Shown here: piece after piece, positions 49,556-62,228 of the stretch
Layout: each line of letters begins with the position of its first letter
Numbering within the stretch: the stretch's first letter is position 1
Origin: Polytrichum commune
Taxonomy: Eukaryota; Streptophyta; Polytrichopsida; Polytrichales; Polytrichaceae
Length of the DNA stretch: 64,000 nt
Direction: 5' to 3'
Assembly (NCBI GenBank): GCA_950295325.1
Contig: OX485803.1
Coordinates: 67,411,554 to 67,475,553 of the forward strand
Translations under genes and position numbers: made by a program
Notes under the pieces: generated by a model
The model's database searches: none
The model's input: only the letters and a program-made list of their open reading frames with translations
Told to the model about the DNA's origin: nothing

Positions 49556-50984
49556 GTTGATAGCATGACAATTTATCATCTCCCAACAAGTTTTGGCAAG
49601 GTTGATATCGTGAATTATGGAACTTCAAGACATATTTTTGGTGTTTTGATTAAAATATTTTCTACATAAATATTTTCTGTTTTTTCCTTCTCGTGGTTAA
49701 ATTATCATGTGCAAATTTTTGCTATTAACATATAGGAGAAATGCCACAAGCAAAGGCAACTCTTTTGGGATTGATTGCAGGCATGAAGCAGGTAAGGAAG
49801 TTGGCAGAGGAAGGTATGGAAACTAATAATGAAATATTGTCATCCTTGAGTTTTGGTAGCCTAGGCCATGCGGGCCTCAGGATTTGAAAAGCACATCAAT
49901 GGGGATGTTCATGTCTTGCATTTTGATATGTAAGATGCTTGATTTATTGTTACGTAAAATGTTGATTGCACGTGGACTCGAAAGGTATGTGATTGTAAGG
50001 AAGGTAGAGGGTGCTAATTTCAACCCCTTCTTAAAAGTGTCTCTTATGCACGCCTCCTAATCCCATAATCATAGAACATCTTAAACCATTTGAATGTCTC
50101 TAATGCAAAGCAGGGACAAATTTGGGTGAAAAGTGAGGAGGTTTAAGGAAGGTGCAGGGTTGGTTTTGGGCGAAAGTGGAATCAAATTCGGACGATTATT
50201 GGAACGTAGCTATGGGTGGGTGACATGTATGTTTTTACTAATTTCATGCATGCAAACATTACAAGGACTCAATATGTTATTGGGTGGAGTGTTGGCTTTA
50301 GTGCAAGGACGGCTTCAACAAAAGGTGGGAGCACTTTTAGGAGAAAGTAGGGATGACTTTGAGTGAAAAACATGAGCAATTTCATACAAGTGTCAAAACA
50401 ACTTCTGGGCCGTTTGCAGTAGAAAAGTTGTGGGTTTAGGGATGGATCTAGGAAGCTATGGGTAAGTGGTCTCAAAACCTTGTAGTAAATTCATATGGTT
50501 TGCAATTTATTTTATTTTTGTTTCTACCAATGTCTAAGCCAATTTGCCAAGCCAATCATGCATACCACTAATTCAAATGGACTTCAAAAACACAGTGTGC
50601 ATCAAAACTAAGTTAGCCATCCAAAAATGGAAATTTGAGCCTCACTTGTTGACAATATTTGTATTTCTATTGTTAGAAGATAATATTCCAAGTTTGCAAC
50701 CTGGAACTCAATCAATACTAACAAATACAAAAGTTGTGATTAGAAATTGCTATGTCAACTTTAACACATGTCATGACTTAGTTTTGCATGCCTCCTTGCA
50801 TCAAACACAATGAGGTTGAAGAAAATCATTTCAACATTGAAAAACTTAGATTCTCATGTGTACATTTGGGCTATACTTCGGCTTAAAGCTCTCTACACAT
50901 TCTTTGTGGATCTTGTTCAATAATCATGGTGTAGCTAAATGAATTTTTTGCTAGTGCTAGAATAGACCTTGACTACTCTTTTTT
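49556..50984. other. Unassigned stretch
   Basis: Frames at 50133-50366 and 50544-50813 lack recognisable features or splice extension. The sequence is probably decayed repeat DNA. Confidence 0.35.
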
Positions 50985-51910
50985 TGTGAAGTTGCAAGCT
51001 AATAGTTTTACAAGGGATGTAGCACATGAGTTGCAAGTGACTCAAAGTCATGTTACACAAATTAGAAAGAGGAGATCATCCAATCTTTGAGCTAGTACTG
51101 GTGGTGGACCACAAGTGCCCACAGAGATAATTGTCAAAGATGCTATGTTAGGAGATATTGAAGTTGCGACATAGGTTTTGCAACACATGCGTAGGAAATG
51201 CCAAGTTACTATAAGTGTTGATACAATGAGAAGGGCTTTACATGCTACATGGTTGTGATCAAAAGTGAAGCAAAGTAAGGCAAAATTGAACTAGAAACTT
51301 ATCAAGGAGCAGCTTAAATTTGTTGGATGCCATGAACATTGCACCATTTGTGACTAGGAGTGTGTTATCTTCTCTGATGAGACAAAGGCAAACCAATTTT
51401 CCTCACATGGTCGTGGTTAGTGTTGCATTCCTTATGGACAATCTTGCCATTCAAGACAATTTCAACAAGCAATAAAGCTTGGTGGTGGTTTGGTGATGGT
51501 GTGGGGTTGCATGACATTCCAAGACCTTTGCATCATTAGTAGAGTTGAAGGAAGAATGGATCAACATCAATACAAGGACACCTTGTAGATAAATTTGTTA
51601 TATATTGTGATGGCTTATGATCTTGATCCTTCCCTTTTGATTTTTCAACATAATGATCCAAAACATCAACAAAAAACGTCCGCCAATGGTTGAGATCGCA
51701 AAAGTTTGATGTTCTTGAGTGGCCTGCACAATCTCCTAATCTAAGTCTAATTGAGCATCTTTGGGCAGGGCTAAAACACCTCTCAATCAATATCAAAGTG
51801 CTCCAACAAGAATTTTACAGTTGTGGGAGTGTATTGAAGAGTTGCTTCCATTACACCACAAGAGTGTAGAAGATTGCATGAGAGCATGTCAAAGAGAATC
51901 TAGGTTGTTT
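50985..51910 (+). pseudogene. Tc1-type (DD34E) transposase relic
   Basis: The N-terminal helix-turn-helix region reads FTRDVAHELQVTQSHVTQIRKR. Then, across stops and shifts, come VIFSDETKANQFSSHG (first Asp), GGGLVMVWGCM, VEGRMDQHQYKDTL, FQHNDPKH and (other frame) VRQWLRSQ, VLEWPAQSPNLSLIEHLWAGLK (final Glu). This is the Tc1 domain order. Aligned to the usual Q(Q)DNDPKH, the second catalytic Asp position is His here, and 34 residues separate it from the Glu. Multiple nonsense codons show that it is dead. Terminal inverted repeats were not located. Confidence 0.85.
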
Positions 51911-52620
51911 TAGCTAGTACAAGCAAGTGGAAAAAATATTAAGTTGTTTTGTGCTAGAGGATGCAAAAATGAGTAAGAAACATAGTTTCCATTACATATA
52001 ATTTTCTTGTACATAGTAACATTTCCCATCAAATACTCAAAACTATTATCTTGAACAATTTAGGGTTTGTGATCACCTATTGCCAATTTCTCTGCGTTTT
52101 TGAGAAAATTAGGATTTACAAGAGTTCGACTCAGTTTTGCTACAGATTGTATGCTAAATCAGCCAAAGGGTTGGTGTAAGCACCCTCTACCTTAGTTGTT
52201 TGGTACCTTTAAAGTCATGATAGCCATGTAAACTGAAAGAAACTTTAGGAACCATGATAGCCCAAAACTTTCTTTTATCAACAGATTTGGCCCCAAGAAT
52301 GGCATCAAGGTTCTCAAATCAACATAGTGAGATCAAATTGAGATGATTCATCCAACCCTAAGGAAATCTGTAGCCAATTGTGAACAGGTCATATGATATA
52401 TTACTAAGATCTGACAGTATTGTCGCTATCCCATAAAACAAGTCTAAATAACTCAAAATTGAGCAGGAGGAAAATATTAGCATATCTCCACTTCAAGAAC
52501 AAACCAATTAGGACACATGCACGTAAGATTTGAAGGACCATTGCCAGTTGCCTCCATACCACAAAATTGCAAAACAATAATCACAAACTAGAAAGAAATT
52601 CATAAGGACTAAATTATTGT
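51911..52620. other. Unassigned stretch
   Basis: No coding evidence on either strand. Confidence 0.35.
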
Positions 52621-52637
52621 CAACAGACCTTCAAAAC

Positions 52638-52890
52638 GATTTCTAGGAACAAAATTGTACCATCTCTGCAAATTCACAGGCATATTTTCATTGCGAAAAG
52701 AAACAGCTGAGAAGCACAACATGAAGAAGTACGTAGAAACAATCACCAGACTTGGAACACAAGTGAAAACCCCCATCCAAGCAACTTACTGGATTTCCTA
52801 TGGTCCAATCACCCTTGTTTAACAGGACCTGTACCTTGCGCACCTTTGAGTCGACTCCAGAGCTATGACTTAGAAAACATGTACCAACCC
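52638..52890 (-). other. Possible exon pair of an unidentified minus-strand transcript
   Basis: On the minus strand, after an acceptor-like gactttcag at about 52890, an open stretch includes VDSKVRKVQVLLNKGDWTIGNP and ends in a gtaagt donor at about 52788. A second piece after tgaatttgcag (about 52672) reads RWYNFVPRNRFEG and ends at a GT near 52636. The pieces join in phase. I do not recognise the protein and find no further exons. The region may instead be 3' UTR of the E2 gene. Confidence 0.25.
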
Positions 52891-53297
52891 TGAAAGTCAC
52901 CATTTTGAAGAACAAATTCAAGTTAATGAGTAACTGCTTAGGCTGGTCACAAGACCACTTGCTGAAATATTACAGAAGTGCACAACCTACTTGATGAATG
53001 ACGTCCTTCCATGCACAATTCTCTGCATTTTTGATTTACTACATAAAAGTTGCAGCATCTCTACATGCTATGTGTCACAAAAAAGATATAATCTGATGAC
53101 CTGTCAACAAATCAATAATCCGGAGTATACATGAAGGAGCTATCATGCCAATGCTTTGAACCTGTACTAAAAGCTACAACCTCCTCCCAGCAATCTGCCG
53201 CATTCTATTACTTCCTGCTGATCCTTACCAAATAGATCAAGAAGGCCGCTAAAACAGCAAAGGTGGGTTCCAATTTGTTACTGTCAAAATCATATGG

Positions 53298-56200
53298 TCA
53301 CGTATGAGTAAGATCCAGGGTTAACAATGGCAAGGCCATTATGCTGGCAAAAACTGCCACTATCAATGCTGTCAGCCAAAGTGGAAATTTCTGTAACGGC
53401 TTCTGTTGCCGTCCCTTGACCTCTCCATTTCCATTAGCTCCAAGAATTGCCCCTTCAGACTGTACACCGGAAGACTTTGAATTGGGCGAGGGACTGACCC
53501 CATTCTGCTTGCCTTGTTCTGCAGCAGCTTGCTCTGCAGCTCTCTGCCTTTCTAAATGCTTCTCAACATATTCAGGAAACATCTTCCGAAAAACGGCACT
53601 GCAAGACATGCAATCTCACTCAGCCTTCCATATTTCATATGGATCATATAAACAGTCTGACTAAGCAAACCTCCAAAGCTTGAAAATCCTTGAACAATCC
53701 CATCTTTCATTAAAGATATTCATACAGCATTGACAACTGAGCCGTCACAGACTGTTGTCAGAAATCCTGCAACACATCTTAAATCACAGAGCAAGCATTC
53801 TGATATTCTATCTCCCCTCAAGGATGCTGTGCAAACATTTTAAACAACATTTGCTGTTATTGTTGAAAAGCGTTGGACTTTAAACAACATAAGGTACCTC
53901 TGAGACATTCGACTAAGGAGTCAAATCCAATGCATTACTGGAACCCCATAAACAGAAAGAGAGGGTAAAGATGGGAGTCTGAACACCATTGAGGATGGAG
54001 AACTGTGAGCTAAACAAACAAGAGCATCAAGAAGAAAGAATGATCAACCCACCTCTTACAATTGTACGCTAGAGAAAACTGAGCCAACCGCTGTTTCTCT
54101 TCAGTACTAGTTGAAACACTTCCTGTGGTGGGGGTATTGTCCATCTGCAATACGCATCCACAGTAAGAAAACTGCAGCATAGCTCACATTCTCCTAGCCA
54201 TGATGCTTTTAGACCACATGGGAAGAGAGTGAACAAGAAATAGATCTACCTCAAATATCCAGCCCTAACCTGTATCTTTCTTGCTGCAACAATTGTGAGT
54301 GAATACAAAGTAAAATGTCACCTCCTTTGAGCAAGACAGAAGTAAATTTGGAGCATGCCAAGAAACTCTATTGACATAACCAGTAAACTAATTATCCTGC
54401 TCCAGAAATGTCCCTAAATGACCATACTAAACAAGAAAGGTAATCATAAGAACGTACCATGAAAGACAAGAGGCCTGTCAAGATACTGCACCCATGAACA
54501 AGAATAGGATCAGTTAATCAACCATCAAGAACACGTTGTACACAAATGAGATAATGCTTGATAGAACATAATGCTCCTTACCTTGAGACAGACCACATTG
54601 GATTCCACGTCTCGGGATGAACTGCAATATACCATCACCAGACAGACACGTCAATGATAAAATCCAGAAAGATTGGCATAAGCATAATATTCCAATAAAG
54701 ACACAATTTCACAGTTTGGCAGTATACACTGGCATCATCACCTATTGATCACCGAGCTATCTACCAATCTTCACTGTTTCAAACAATGTGAATCCTGATT
54801 TTAGACAAGGCTTCAAAATATAATAGTCAGCACATTGTTGTCTACATCACAGAACTTGGTTACAAAACAAAGGAGTTTCAGGTGCAGTATACATACAATC
54901 ACTCATAGACATGCATATTCGCTTTTGTGTTGCAAAACGTCCATTTGGTGTGATCATACTGTCCCACACAAGACACCATTCAGCTTCACTTCAAGTGGCA
55001 TAGCAGATGACGTCACAGAATAGAGCTTAAAGAACCGATATTCCACAATTCAAGAAATAGCACTAGGGAAATGTGAACCTGATGCCTGGAGGTTTAAACG
55101 GGTATTCTGGTGGGAATTTGACTTTGCCATGGTAAACACCCCCTGCCAGGTCCAACACTTTTGTTAGGAACAAATGCATAGAAAAGACATGCTCGCTCTC
55201 TAGTCCATGCCACTGCCAGGAAAGGTAATGCTCTACTTGTGCCCAACACAAAGGTCAAAGTGAGTATCCACTGGAGGCTATGAAGGTTGGTGAGCAAGTT
55301 GGCGATTAGAACTACAGTGACACATGGATTTTGCAAATAACCGAGTGCGTGTTCCATGACCAGGAAAAGAAGTAGTACCTTCAAATGGCGTTCCTTGACT
55401 TCCCTCCAAAACGTAATCTGCATAAAGTGACCAACACATAGAAGAAAACTTTCACAACAGCCTTTTCCAGTCATGACACAAAAACTTGCAATCAAAGACC
55501 CATCAAGAACAGTACCATCTTTCAAGATGCTTTCCACATATTCAACGTTGTTGTTATTGATTTGACTCCACAAAAGGCTAAATTAGATCTAAAAAGCATT
55601 TTCTGGTTGAGCAACTTACGCCACTCCAAGATATCTGAAGGCGATGGTCGCGCCAGAATATTAGGAACAGGTTCCTGACAAGATGATCAGGCATGGAATC
55701 AGTATACTCAAGGAAGTAACTTGATGGTCCAGCAGTCCAAAGAAAGTTTGATGATTGAGATGGTCAAATAAAGAGGACGGCTCTCGCATCCTTCATAGCT
55801 GAGTTTCAGCCGCCACACTTCCAGACAGCTGGTGCCCATCAACACGTATATATTGCAATGTACCTCAATAGCCCAAAGTTTCCAATAGATGTATTTCTGT
55901 GACTTATTCAGAATGCGTGACATTTGGCTGGCATCATCAAGAGTCCTGTCTAATCATATGTCCAATTTTTATTATGATCAAGATTTCGTCAACCCAAATT
56001 GCTACAGGTGTCACCTGCATTTGCAGCATGATACAGATCCATAACCCAGGAACTTCAATTTAATCCTCATACGTCTTATCAAGATACCCACCTCGCAATG
56101 AATGTGAATAACTAAAGAAGAAGTCCTTTAGACTACTTGATAAATCTAGAACAAGGTCTGCTAAGCTCAAGGATAACAAGTGCCTTGAAACTCACAACCG

Positions 56201-56590
56201 CAACTCACATAACATCCCCTCCTCACACGACTTCTTGTTGAATAAAGATAGAAAAGAAAAGACCCGTAGACTCTCTGCTCATTTTCCCATGTGCAGTTCT
56301 CCAATGCATACCACTCTAAGCCTTACAGGAAATCGACGAAGATAGGTATCTCTATAAACACCATCCAATTCAACTTACCCTAGGGGAGTTGATGAGTATG
56401 TGAATGCAAACATCATCGCATCATAAGCTAATTGACATGTAATTAAACACTTATTAACCCCCCCCCCCCCCCCCATCATCGTCATAACTCGATCTCAACA
56501 TCATCCTCAAACTACAAATTGTAAGCAACTAACCTTACACAACGCTCTAAACTCCTTCTGTAGTCTCTGCACGCACGCTCTTTCCGCCAT
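53298..56590 (-). CDS. Tail-anchored ubiquitin-conjugating enzyme E2, UBC6/UBE2J2 class (plant UBC32/33/34-like)
   Basis: ER-membrane E2 of the UBC6 class, which carries ubiquitin for ER-associated degradation with its catalytic fold in the cytosol. Exons (minus): 56534-56590, 55620-55674, 55379-55417, 55079-55142, 54897-54958, 54582-54621, 54458-54485, 54053-54144 and 53298-53598, giving 245 codons plus stop with all phases consistent. It starts MAERACVQRLQKEFRALCK, close to plant UBC33/34. The UBC fold covers residues 1 to about 145 with FPPEYPFKPPGI, TPNGRF and FHPETWNPMW. The catalytic cysteine is Cys87 in RICMSMSD, at the same residue number as in yeast Ubc6. A linker rich in Gln, Ser and Gly follows. 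A single C-terminal membrane segment (about residues 219-240) and a short tail complete a tail-anchored protein. Exons are small and introns mostly 75-400 bp. Confidence 0.95.
56458..56474. repeat. Poly(C) tract of 17 bases in intron 1 of the E2 gene
   Basis: An uninterrupted run of C on the plus strand (G on the transcribed sense). Its length may be unreliable in assembly. Confidence 0.9.
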
Positions 56591-57080
56591 GGCTCACCAC
56601 CTCATACAGCCCGACCGATTCCCCGCTAAAACCAAATCCCTAAATTCCAGCACCACCACGAACCAAGGGAGACAAACCTCCCCCGCTCCTCAGGGCACCT
56701 CCTTGGAATCCGAGAGCCTTCCTGAACCTTCCAGAAGCAACCCAAAGGCTCTCTTCCGCACCGACCGAGACTCCAAGAACACCGCAGGCTCCAAAACCCT
56801 CGATGGATCAAACGAAGCGCAGGCGGCACCAAAAATCGCTGTACAGGTATCTACACATAGGGATTTACATGCTGCGGGAGAATGATGCGAACGGCGATGA
56901 CAAGAAGAATGATGCGCGGATGAAGGACCGAGCGAGAGGATCGAACCTTCAAGTTCTGTCTTTCTGATTTTGTACATACAGGGTGAAGCTACGAAGCAAA
57001 GTGTCCAAGTGTGTCGGCTGCCGAGTGAATGAGTATGGATGTATGGATGTATATGTATGTATGCATGCATGCATGCCCAT
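56591..57080 (-). promoter_or_regulatory. 5' leader and promoter side of the E2 gene
   Basis: This is GC-richer than the surroundings and directly upstream of the E2 ATG. An opposite-strand frame (56589-56885, starting MAHHLIQPDRFP) begins inside the same CCATGG as the E2 start; it is Ser/Thr/Pro-rich, unrecognised and more likely a by-product of leader composition. A (GTAT)n/(GCAT)n tract lies at about 57040-57075. Confidence 0.4.
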
Positions 57081-60056
57081 ACTCATGATGAACCATTCCC
57101 TACTTACTTAAGGTATGTGGGTGTTGTTTGGTTCGTCTTTCATGTTCTCCAACTTCTGCCGATTTATATTTACACAACAAAATGCGTGTTGCGTTAGCAA
57201 ATCTACTATAAAACATCTGCAAAAACCAAATTGAAAATCGGACCTTCCCTAATTTAGTTATGGTTATTGGATGTGCATGTTTGTTGATTGATTAGTTTGA
57301 TACATAGGCCTTCCGAATTGTTGAGTGCAGAGTAGTTATTAATGTTTGAAGACTTAATCCAGTCTCTTTCAAACATGTGTCTTTACGATGTTAGTGCTTC
57401 GATCCTCATTGAACCACATACCAAATGAATACAGGGGCTCAATCAAAACACGAGCCACTTAAGACCCATCTACCTTGGTCTTATATGGTAAGCAAAAACC
57501 AAATCAAGGTTGTAGCCACTTTCCTCGTAATTTTTGGAGGTTTTAAGGATACTTTATTCATTTTCAAAGTGAAGATTATTGTGCTCATGGGAAGGTTATA
57601 TAGGTTCCCTTAATTATGTTGAGTATTCAACTTAAAATGGTTATCATATTTCGAGCACATAGTCTAATGTATGTACACACATGTCTTTTTGGATTCTGTT
57701 CAAACCACATACCACTTTAATACATGTGTTTGCATAAGATAAGCAATTGAATTAGCCACATCCGATACCTTACCCACCCTAGGGCCATGGCATAATTATT
57801 ACATTTGTAAAGCATATGTGTCATGTATCACATATTATTCATTGAGTTATTGACTTGCAAAGGGTTGAACATATCATGGCACTCTCGTTATGTTCCAAAG
57901 AGTAAATGCATATATGTTCCATGGAGTTGGGTAGGATTTAACCTTGAGAGAATCATCCAAGATCTCCATATTTCATTCAATATGTGGGTGGCCCCTCTCA
58001 ACACCCTAGGGTTTGGGATTTGGTTTAGAGATTATGGGGGAGTCTAGAGTAAGAATTGATAATTGAGGAGGATCACGGAAAATCCATTCACATAGGATCT
58101 ATTTATGAGGAATTTTGTTGACATACATGTATATAATATTCTTGGACCCCACATAACTCAACTGCAACGTTAAACAATGTTATGAGGAAAAGGACACAAG
58201 GAAAAATAACAATGATTTGTGCATGTAGAGTATGTACTACACATCGTAGGTTGGGTGTGTGTGATTATAATCGTACTCGTAGCTTATTGGCTTGAATTGA
58301 ACAAAGTCAACCACACAAAACCCAGTTGACACTCGGATTTCCATTTTGGATGCAACCATTCATCAAGAGGTCATTGAAAATCTCAAGTTTCATCATTTCA
58401 TTAAAATTGTGCCATGTGGATCACTCACGAGCTCCATTATATGGACTTCCTACTACACTCGCATTGCTTAGGTTCGAGAAGCTCAAACGATCATAATCAT
58501 ATGTGGACTTGGAAGTGCCCATAATAGGGCCACATTATGTCCCCAGGAGGGAGGGGGGGGGCATCCTTCATTAAAAACATACATATGGTGTGTGCATCAC
58601 CTTCAAATCAATATCTTCATACATAATTGTTGGGTAGACAAATATATGACTATACATACAAAATTAGTTGAGAATTATACCACAAAAATCTGACATGATA
58701 TCATAATGTATGTATACGAGAAAAGAAAAAACTTGCAAAAAATAAGCCTCCAATATTTGTAGGTAAAAATTCTTGATCTCGTATGTTCCTATTGTCAAAT
58801 TCAAGGTGGAATGCACAAGCAAGGACGGGGAAAATGAGGATGTGCTTCTTGTTCTACTAAGTTAGGCTCATTCAACCTTTCTTAGTTCCTCATTCCCCCT
58901 TTAATTTTAACTACAATCTTACCCTCTATGATAAAGTCTTCTTGAGTGTCAATGTTGCTTCAAAAGTAAGAATCTCGAGGGTTAAATCACTTACATCCAA
59001 AGACATCTTAGCACTTTATTTCTAGTGCACTCTACCGCTATGATGCACTCTTAATGTATAAAGCATGAATATAGCCTTTGCCAATAACATATGTAAATGA
59101 GAAAAATTGTAGATTTTCTTAATAGGTGATCATCAACATCATGGGCTTAAATAAGTTTAACCTTCTTAGCACAAGAAATTTAATGGTAAAGGAAGGCATA
59201 TCCAACTACATCACTCTATGTAACAATGCTCAACAATATAGTAGTAAATGTCAAATACACAATCAACAAGTTATTCAAAAGTTATTACACTCAAGTTAAT
59301 AATCCCAGCCTATTAATAAGTAGTTGAATTCCTTTGGAAATTTCATTGTCTTTGTTGCACCAAAGTATTTCCACATATATGTTAAACGCGGCTCAATAAA
59401 CCTCTTCTTGGTCTTTCATCATCTCCATAGCTTATTGTATGCAGAAATCAAGAGCCAAAGCATGATTTGATTCTTATTTAATTCATTAAGTAGAGGTGAG
59501 CATAAAATTGAATACTTCACAAACCATCGTGCACATGAAACATGCATGTTGTGTAAAGGTGCAACAAATTTTTCTTTTTCTTTTTCTTTGGGTAGCATGA
59601 TGGTGAACCATGATTCCCACATGAGATATGAGTGCCTACAAAATAAAATTTGAGTTGTTTTATAATTTCCTTCTAACATTTGTCAATTTGCAGAGGTTTA
59701 TTAGGAGACATGTCTTAATAGGCTAGGGCAACAATATGTGAAAGATGTTGACTTGCATTAAATCTTGTTGCACCAACATCCATGGTGTTGTGTTATAGGT
59801 ATTGTATGATAATGGATTATTTGTTAAGATATAAGGGAAAAACTAAGAAAAGAAAGAAAAAACTTAATACAAAAAAAAATTTAGTAGAAAATTTGTGTAA
59901 GGGGGCGAAAAAACATGAAAAGAACTTGGGTTATGATCCCACCCACCCTTTTAGGGTTTGAGAACTTCTTTTAAAAAAAACTGTGGTTTTTTTTGAAAGT
60001 GGCATCCTTTGAATTGTTAGCTTTCAATATGCTTTGTTGTTATATGAAGTCGACGA

Positions 60057-60060
<4 letters not shown>
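57081..60060. other. Stretch without a supported gene
   Basis: Frames at 57425-57613, 57823-58047 and 59419-59679 show no family features. A G-rich run lies at about 58547-58561. The rest is AT-rich, stop-filled sequence. Confidence 0.4.

Positions 60061-60130
<70 letters not shown>
60061..60130. repeat. (CT)35 microsatellite
   Basis: An uninterrupted CT dinucleotide tract of 70 bases, about 230 bp downstream of the ARL3-like stop codon (GA on that gene's sense strand). Confidence 0.98.
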
Positions 60131-60133
<3 letters not shown>

Positions 60134-60358
60134 AGATATCGTAACTAAATATAACAACAATCAATCCGTGTTGGCTTCACCTGCATGAAATGCATAAATT
60201 GAAATGGATCATAGTCGGTTGTACCAATTTTTAAATTTATTCGTGTGTTCTTGGCGATACACATGACAATCTTTTTGGTAATGTTAGTAAACCAATAAAT
60301 TTTTTTGCATAGCTTTTCAAACAAACAAAGTGTTGGTTGATCGTTGATCATTTTTTTT

Positions 60359-60895
60359 TCACTTAAGTTGTTGCAAAATCCAAGCCATGCTTTCTTGCAA
60401 CCCATCTCCACTTTTGGCTGAACAACTATAAATTTGCCAATCTCGCTCACGAAGCAAACCAAGGTCTAAACTTTCCGCAATCTTGTGTGTTGGAAGAGCA
60501 TGTTGCATATCTTGTTTGTTTGCCAAAATAAGCATAGGAACACCAACCATCTTCTCCTCTTCCAAGATGAAGCTTAACTCGTCCCTCGAATCTATAAGTC
60601 GATCCTTATCAGCAGAGTCAACAACATAAACCAATGCATCAGTTGACTCAAAATAATTCCTCCAATATGGCCTAATTTTTCTTTGCCCACCTATATCCCA
60701 TACATTGAGTTTGAAACCTTGGTGGATCAATGACCTTATGTGAAACCCCTGCGTGGGTGAAACCATGGTTATATCCTCATCCGCCAAGTGTTTCAAGATG
60801 GTTGTTTTCCCCGCATTGTCTAACCCTAAAAACAAAACTTTCCCCTCTTCAACCTTCACTCCAAATAAATTTTTGATCAAAGACAACAACCCCAT
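60359..60895 (-). CDS. ARL3: ADP-ribosylation factor-like small GTPase, ARL3 type, intronless
   Basis: ARL3 is an ARF-family GTPase that releases lipidated cargo from UNC119- and PDE6-delta-type carriers in cilia and flagella. This 178-residue frame is uninterrupted. It has the G1 loop GLDNAGKT (residues about 24-31), PTQGF in switch 1, GFKLNVWDIGGQRKIRPYWR at switch 2, NKQD and CSA, plus Gly2 as in ARFs. The GFKLNVWDIGGQRKIRPYW stretch and the 178-residue length (human 182) fit ARL3 rather than ARL2/TTN5. The start is the ATG before GLLSLIKNLFG; a frame extension upstream lacks ATG. No intron is present and a run of A directly follows the stop (TGA then eight A), which hints at retroposition but does not prove it. 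A tgtatatag TATA-like motif lies about 230 bp upstream. The neighbourhood has no other gene. Confidence 0.93.
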   Translation of the reverse strand: MGLLSLIKNLFGVKVEEGKVLFLGLDNAGKTTILKHLADEDITMVSPTQGFHIRSLIHQGFKLNVWDIGGQRKIRPYWRNYFESTDALVYVVDSADKDRLIDSRDELSFILEEEKMVGVPMLILANKQDMQHALPTHKIAESLDLGLLRERDWQIYSCSAKSGDGLQESMAWILQQLK

Positions 60896-61437
60896 GATCA
60901 AATTCTACCAAAAGATTCCCCAAAGGCAATTTCTCGATCATGAACACAATTAGTTGCAATAGATATTTTATGGTGAATATTGTGTGTAAAATTATAGAGA
61001 ATATTGTTTGTTGTCAAACATAGAAGAGAATAGAGGAGCAAGGGGGCATTCTCTTTAAAGGAGTGTTGCATTGTCTCTTCTAATGTGGCTTGTGATTGGG
61101 TGGATAATTGTGCACTAATCTATATACACACTAGCCATTTGTTTTTCTTCTATATTGTTCTTTCCAAATCCAAAATCTTATTGTCTTTAAAGAGGAGTGG
61201 GTCAATAAATCAATCTTTACCACTTCCACCATGATGGGAAAATTGAAAAATTGGATATTGGATATAAACGATACAATTTCAACTCTATTTAATTGATAGA
61301 AAAATGAAAGAAGGATGAATTGAAAGGGAAGAAGTAACTATGGCAAAGTTAGAATCCCAACAATTTTGAAGTTTGGTGAGCTTAAAAATGGGAAACTTTC
61401 AACAAAATCCTTGAAATAGATTAGGAAAAGAAGTTAG
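60896..61437. promoter_or_regulatory. Upstream region of the ARL3-like gene
   Basis: On the minus strand a TATA-like tgtatatag lies near 61125. Spacing to the ATG is compatible with a leader of about 200 bases. No other element is certain. Confidence 0.35.
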
Positions 61438-62015
61438 ATCATCATGATATGCAACTAAGGTGTGGTTATAGTAGACACATTCAATTCATACATTTTTTAT
61501 GTGGAATGCTTATTCAATGCTCATGTGCCATAGTTACCTACTACATATGGAAACCATATTCTATTTCATGTAAGAAGAAGATAAAGCTTTGTTCCATGTA
61601 AGTCAAAGTTTAGTATATGGGAGGCCATCATATGTTGTATGATTTACCTTTCAGAGCCCATATTCGGCCTCACTTGCACACATACCATGTTTTTGAACTA
61701 CGTAATCTCATTTTATGATAATTATGTCAACCACAACCTTGTTTAAACCAACTCATTAGTCAAGTGTGTGATTAACAAGAAAAAAAAAAAAAACTCAACA
61801 ACTACTTCAACACAAGCCTAGAATAAAACATGAACCATCATGACATGGCAAACTAAAGTTGTGGCTTTCATAGACACATTTAATTTATACATTTATCATG
61901 CACAATTTCTTTTTGCACACGAAGTTAGTATTTTATGTCATGTAAGAAAATGCTAAAGCTAGTTCCGTGCAAACCAATTTAAAAAAAATTGGGCTCCCGT
62001 TGAATATCATGAGTT
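61438..62015. repeat. Diverged tandem duplication, offset about 396 bp
   Basis: atcatgatatgcaactaagg (about 61441), tagacacattcaattcatac and ttcatgtaagaagaagataa recur in order near 61838 as atcatgacatggcaaactaa, tagacacatttaatttatac and gtcatgtaagaaaatgctaa. Confidence 0.6.
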
Positions 62016-62228
62016 ATCCAAAATAGCCTAGTTCAAGCCTTTGCATAACAAGCTAGCCTAGCTTGAACTACTGAGAATTCTCTCTATAGAAAACATAAGG
62101 AAGAGAAGTGTCTTATGGCATGAACCACCCCATCATAGAGCCATAAGAACGATGGCCCCTTGCCATGCAAACCTTCCTCATGCACAGTGCTCACCTCCAT
62201 GCCAATCTTCAAAGTTCAGAGGAGTTGT

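Noticed and set aside
56589-56885. 98-residue plus-strand frame beginning in the same CCATGG as the E2 start
   Set aside because: Low-complexity composition and location over the E2 leader; more likely chance in a GC-richer region.
60343-60362. Proof of ARL3 retroposition from the A-run after the stop
   Set aside because: The run is short and no convincing flanking target duplication was found; kept only as a hint.
60145-60462. 105-residue minus-strand frame overlapping the ARL3 3' end
   Set aside because: It overlaps ARL3 in another frame and has no family features.
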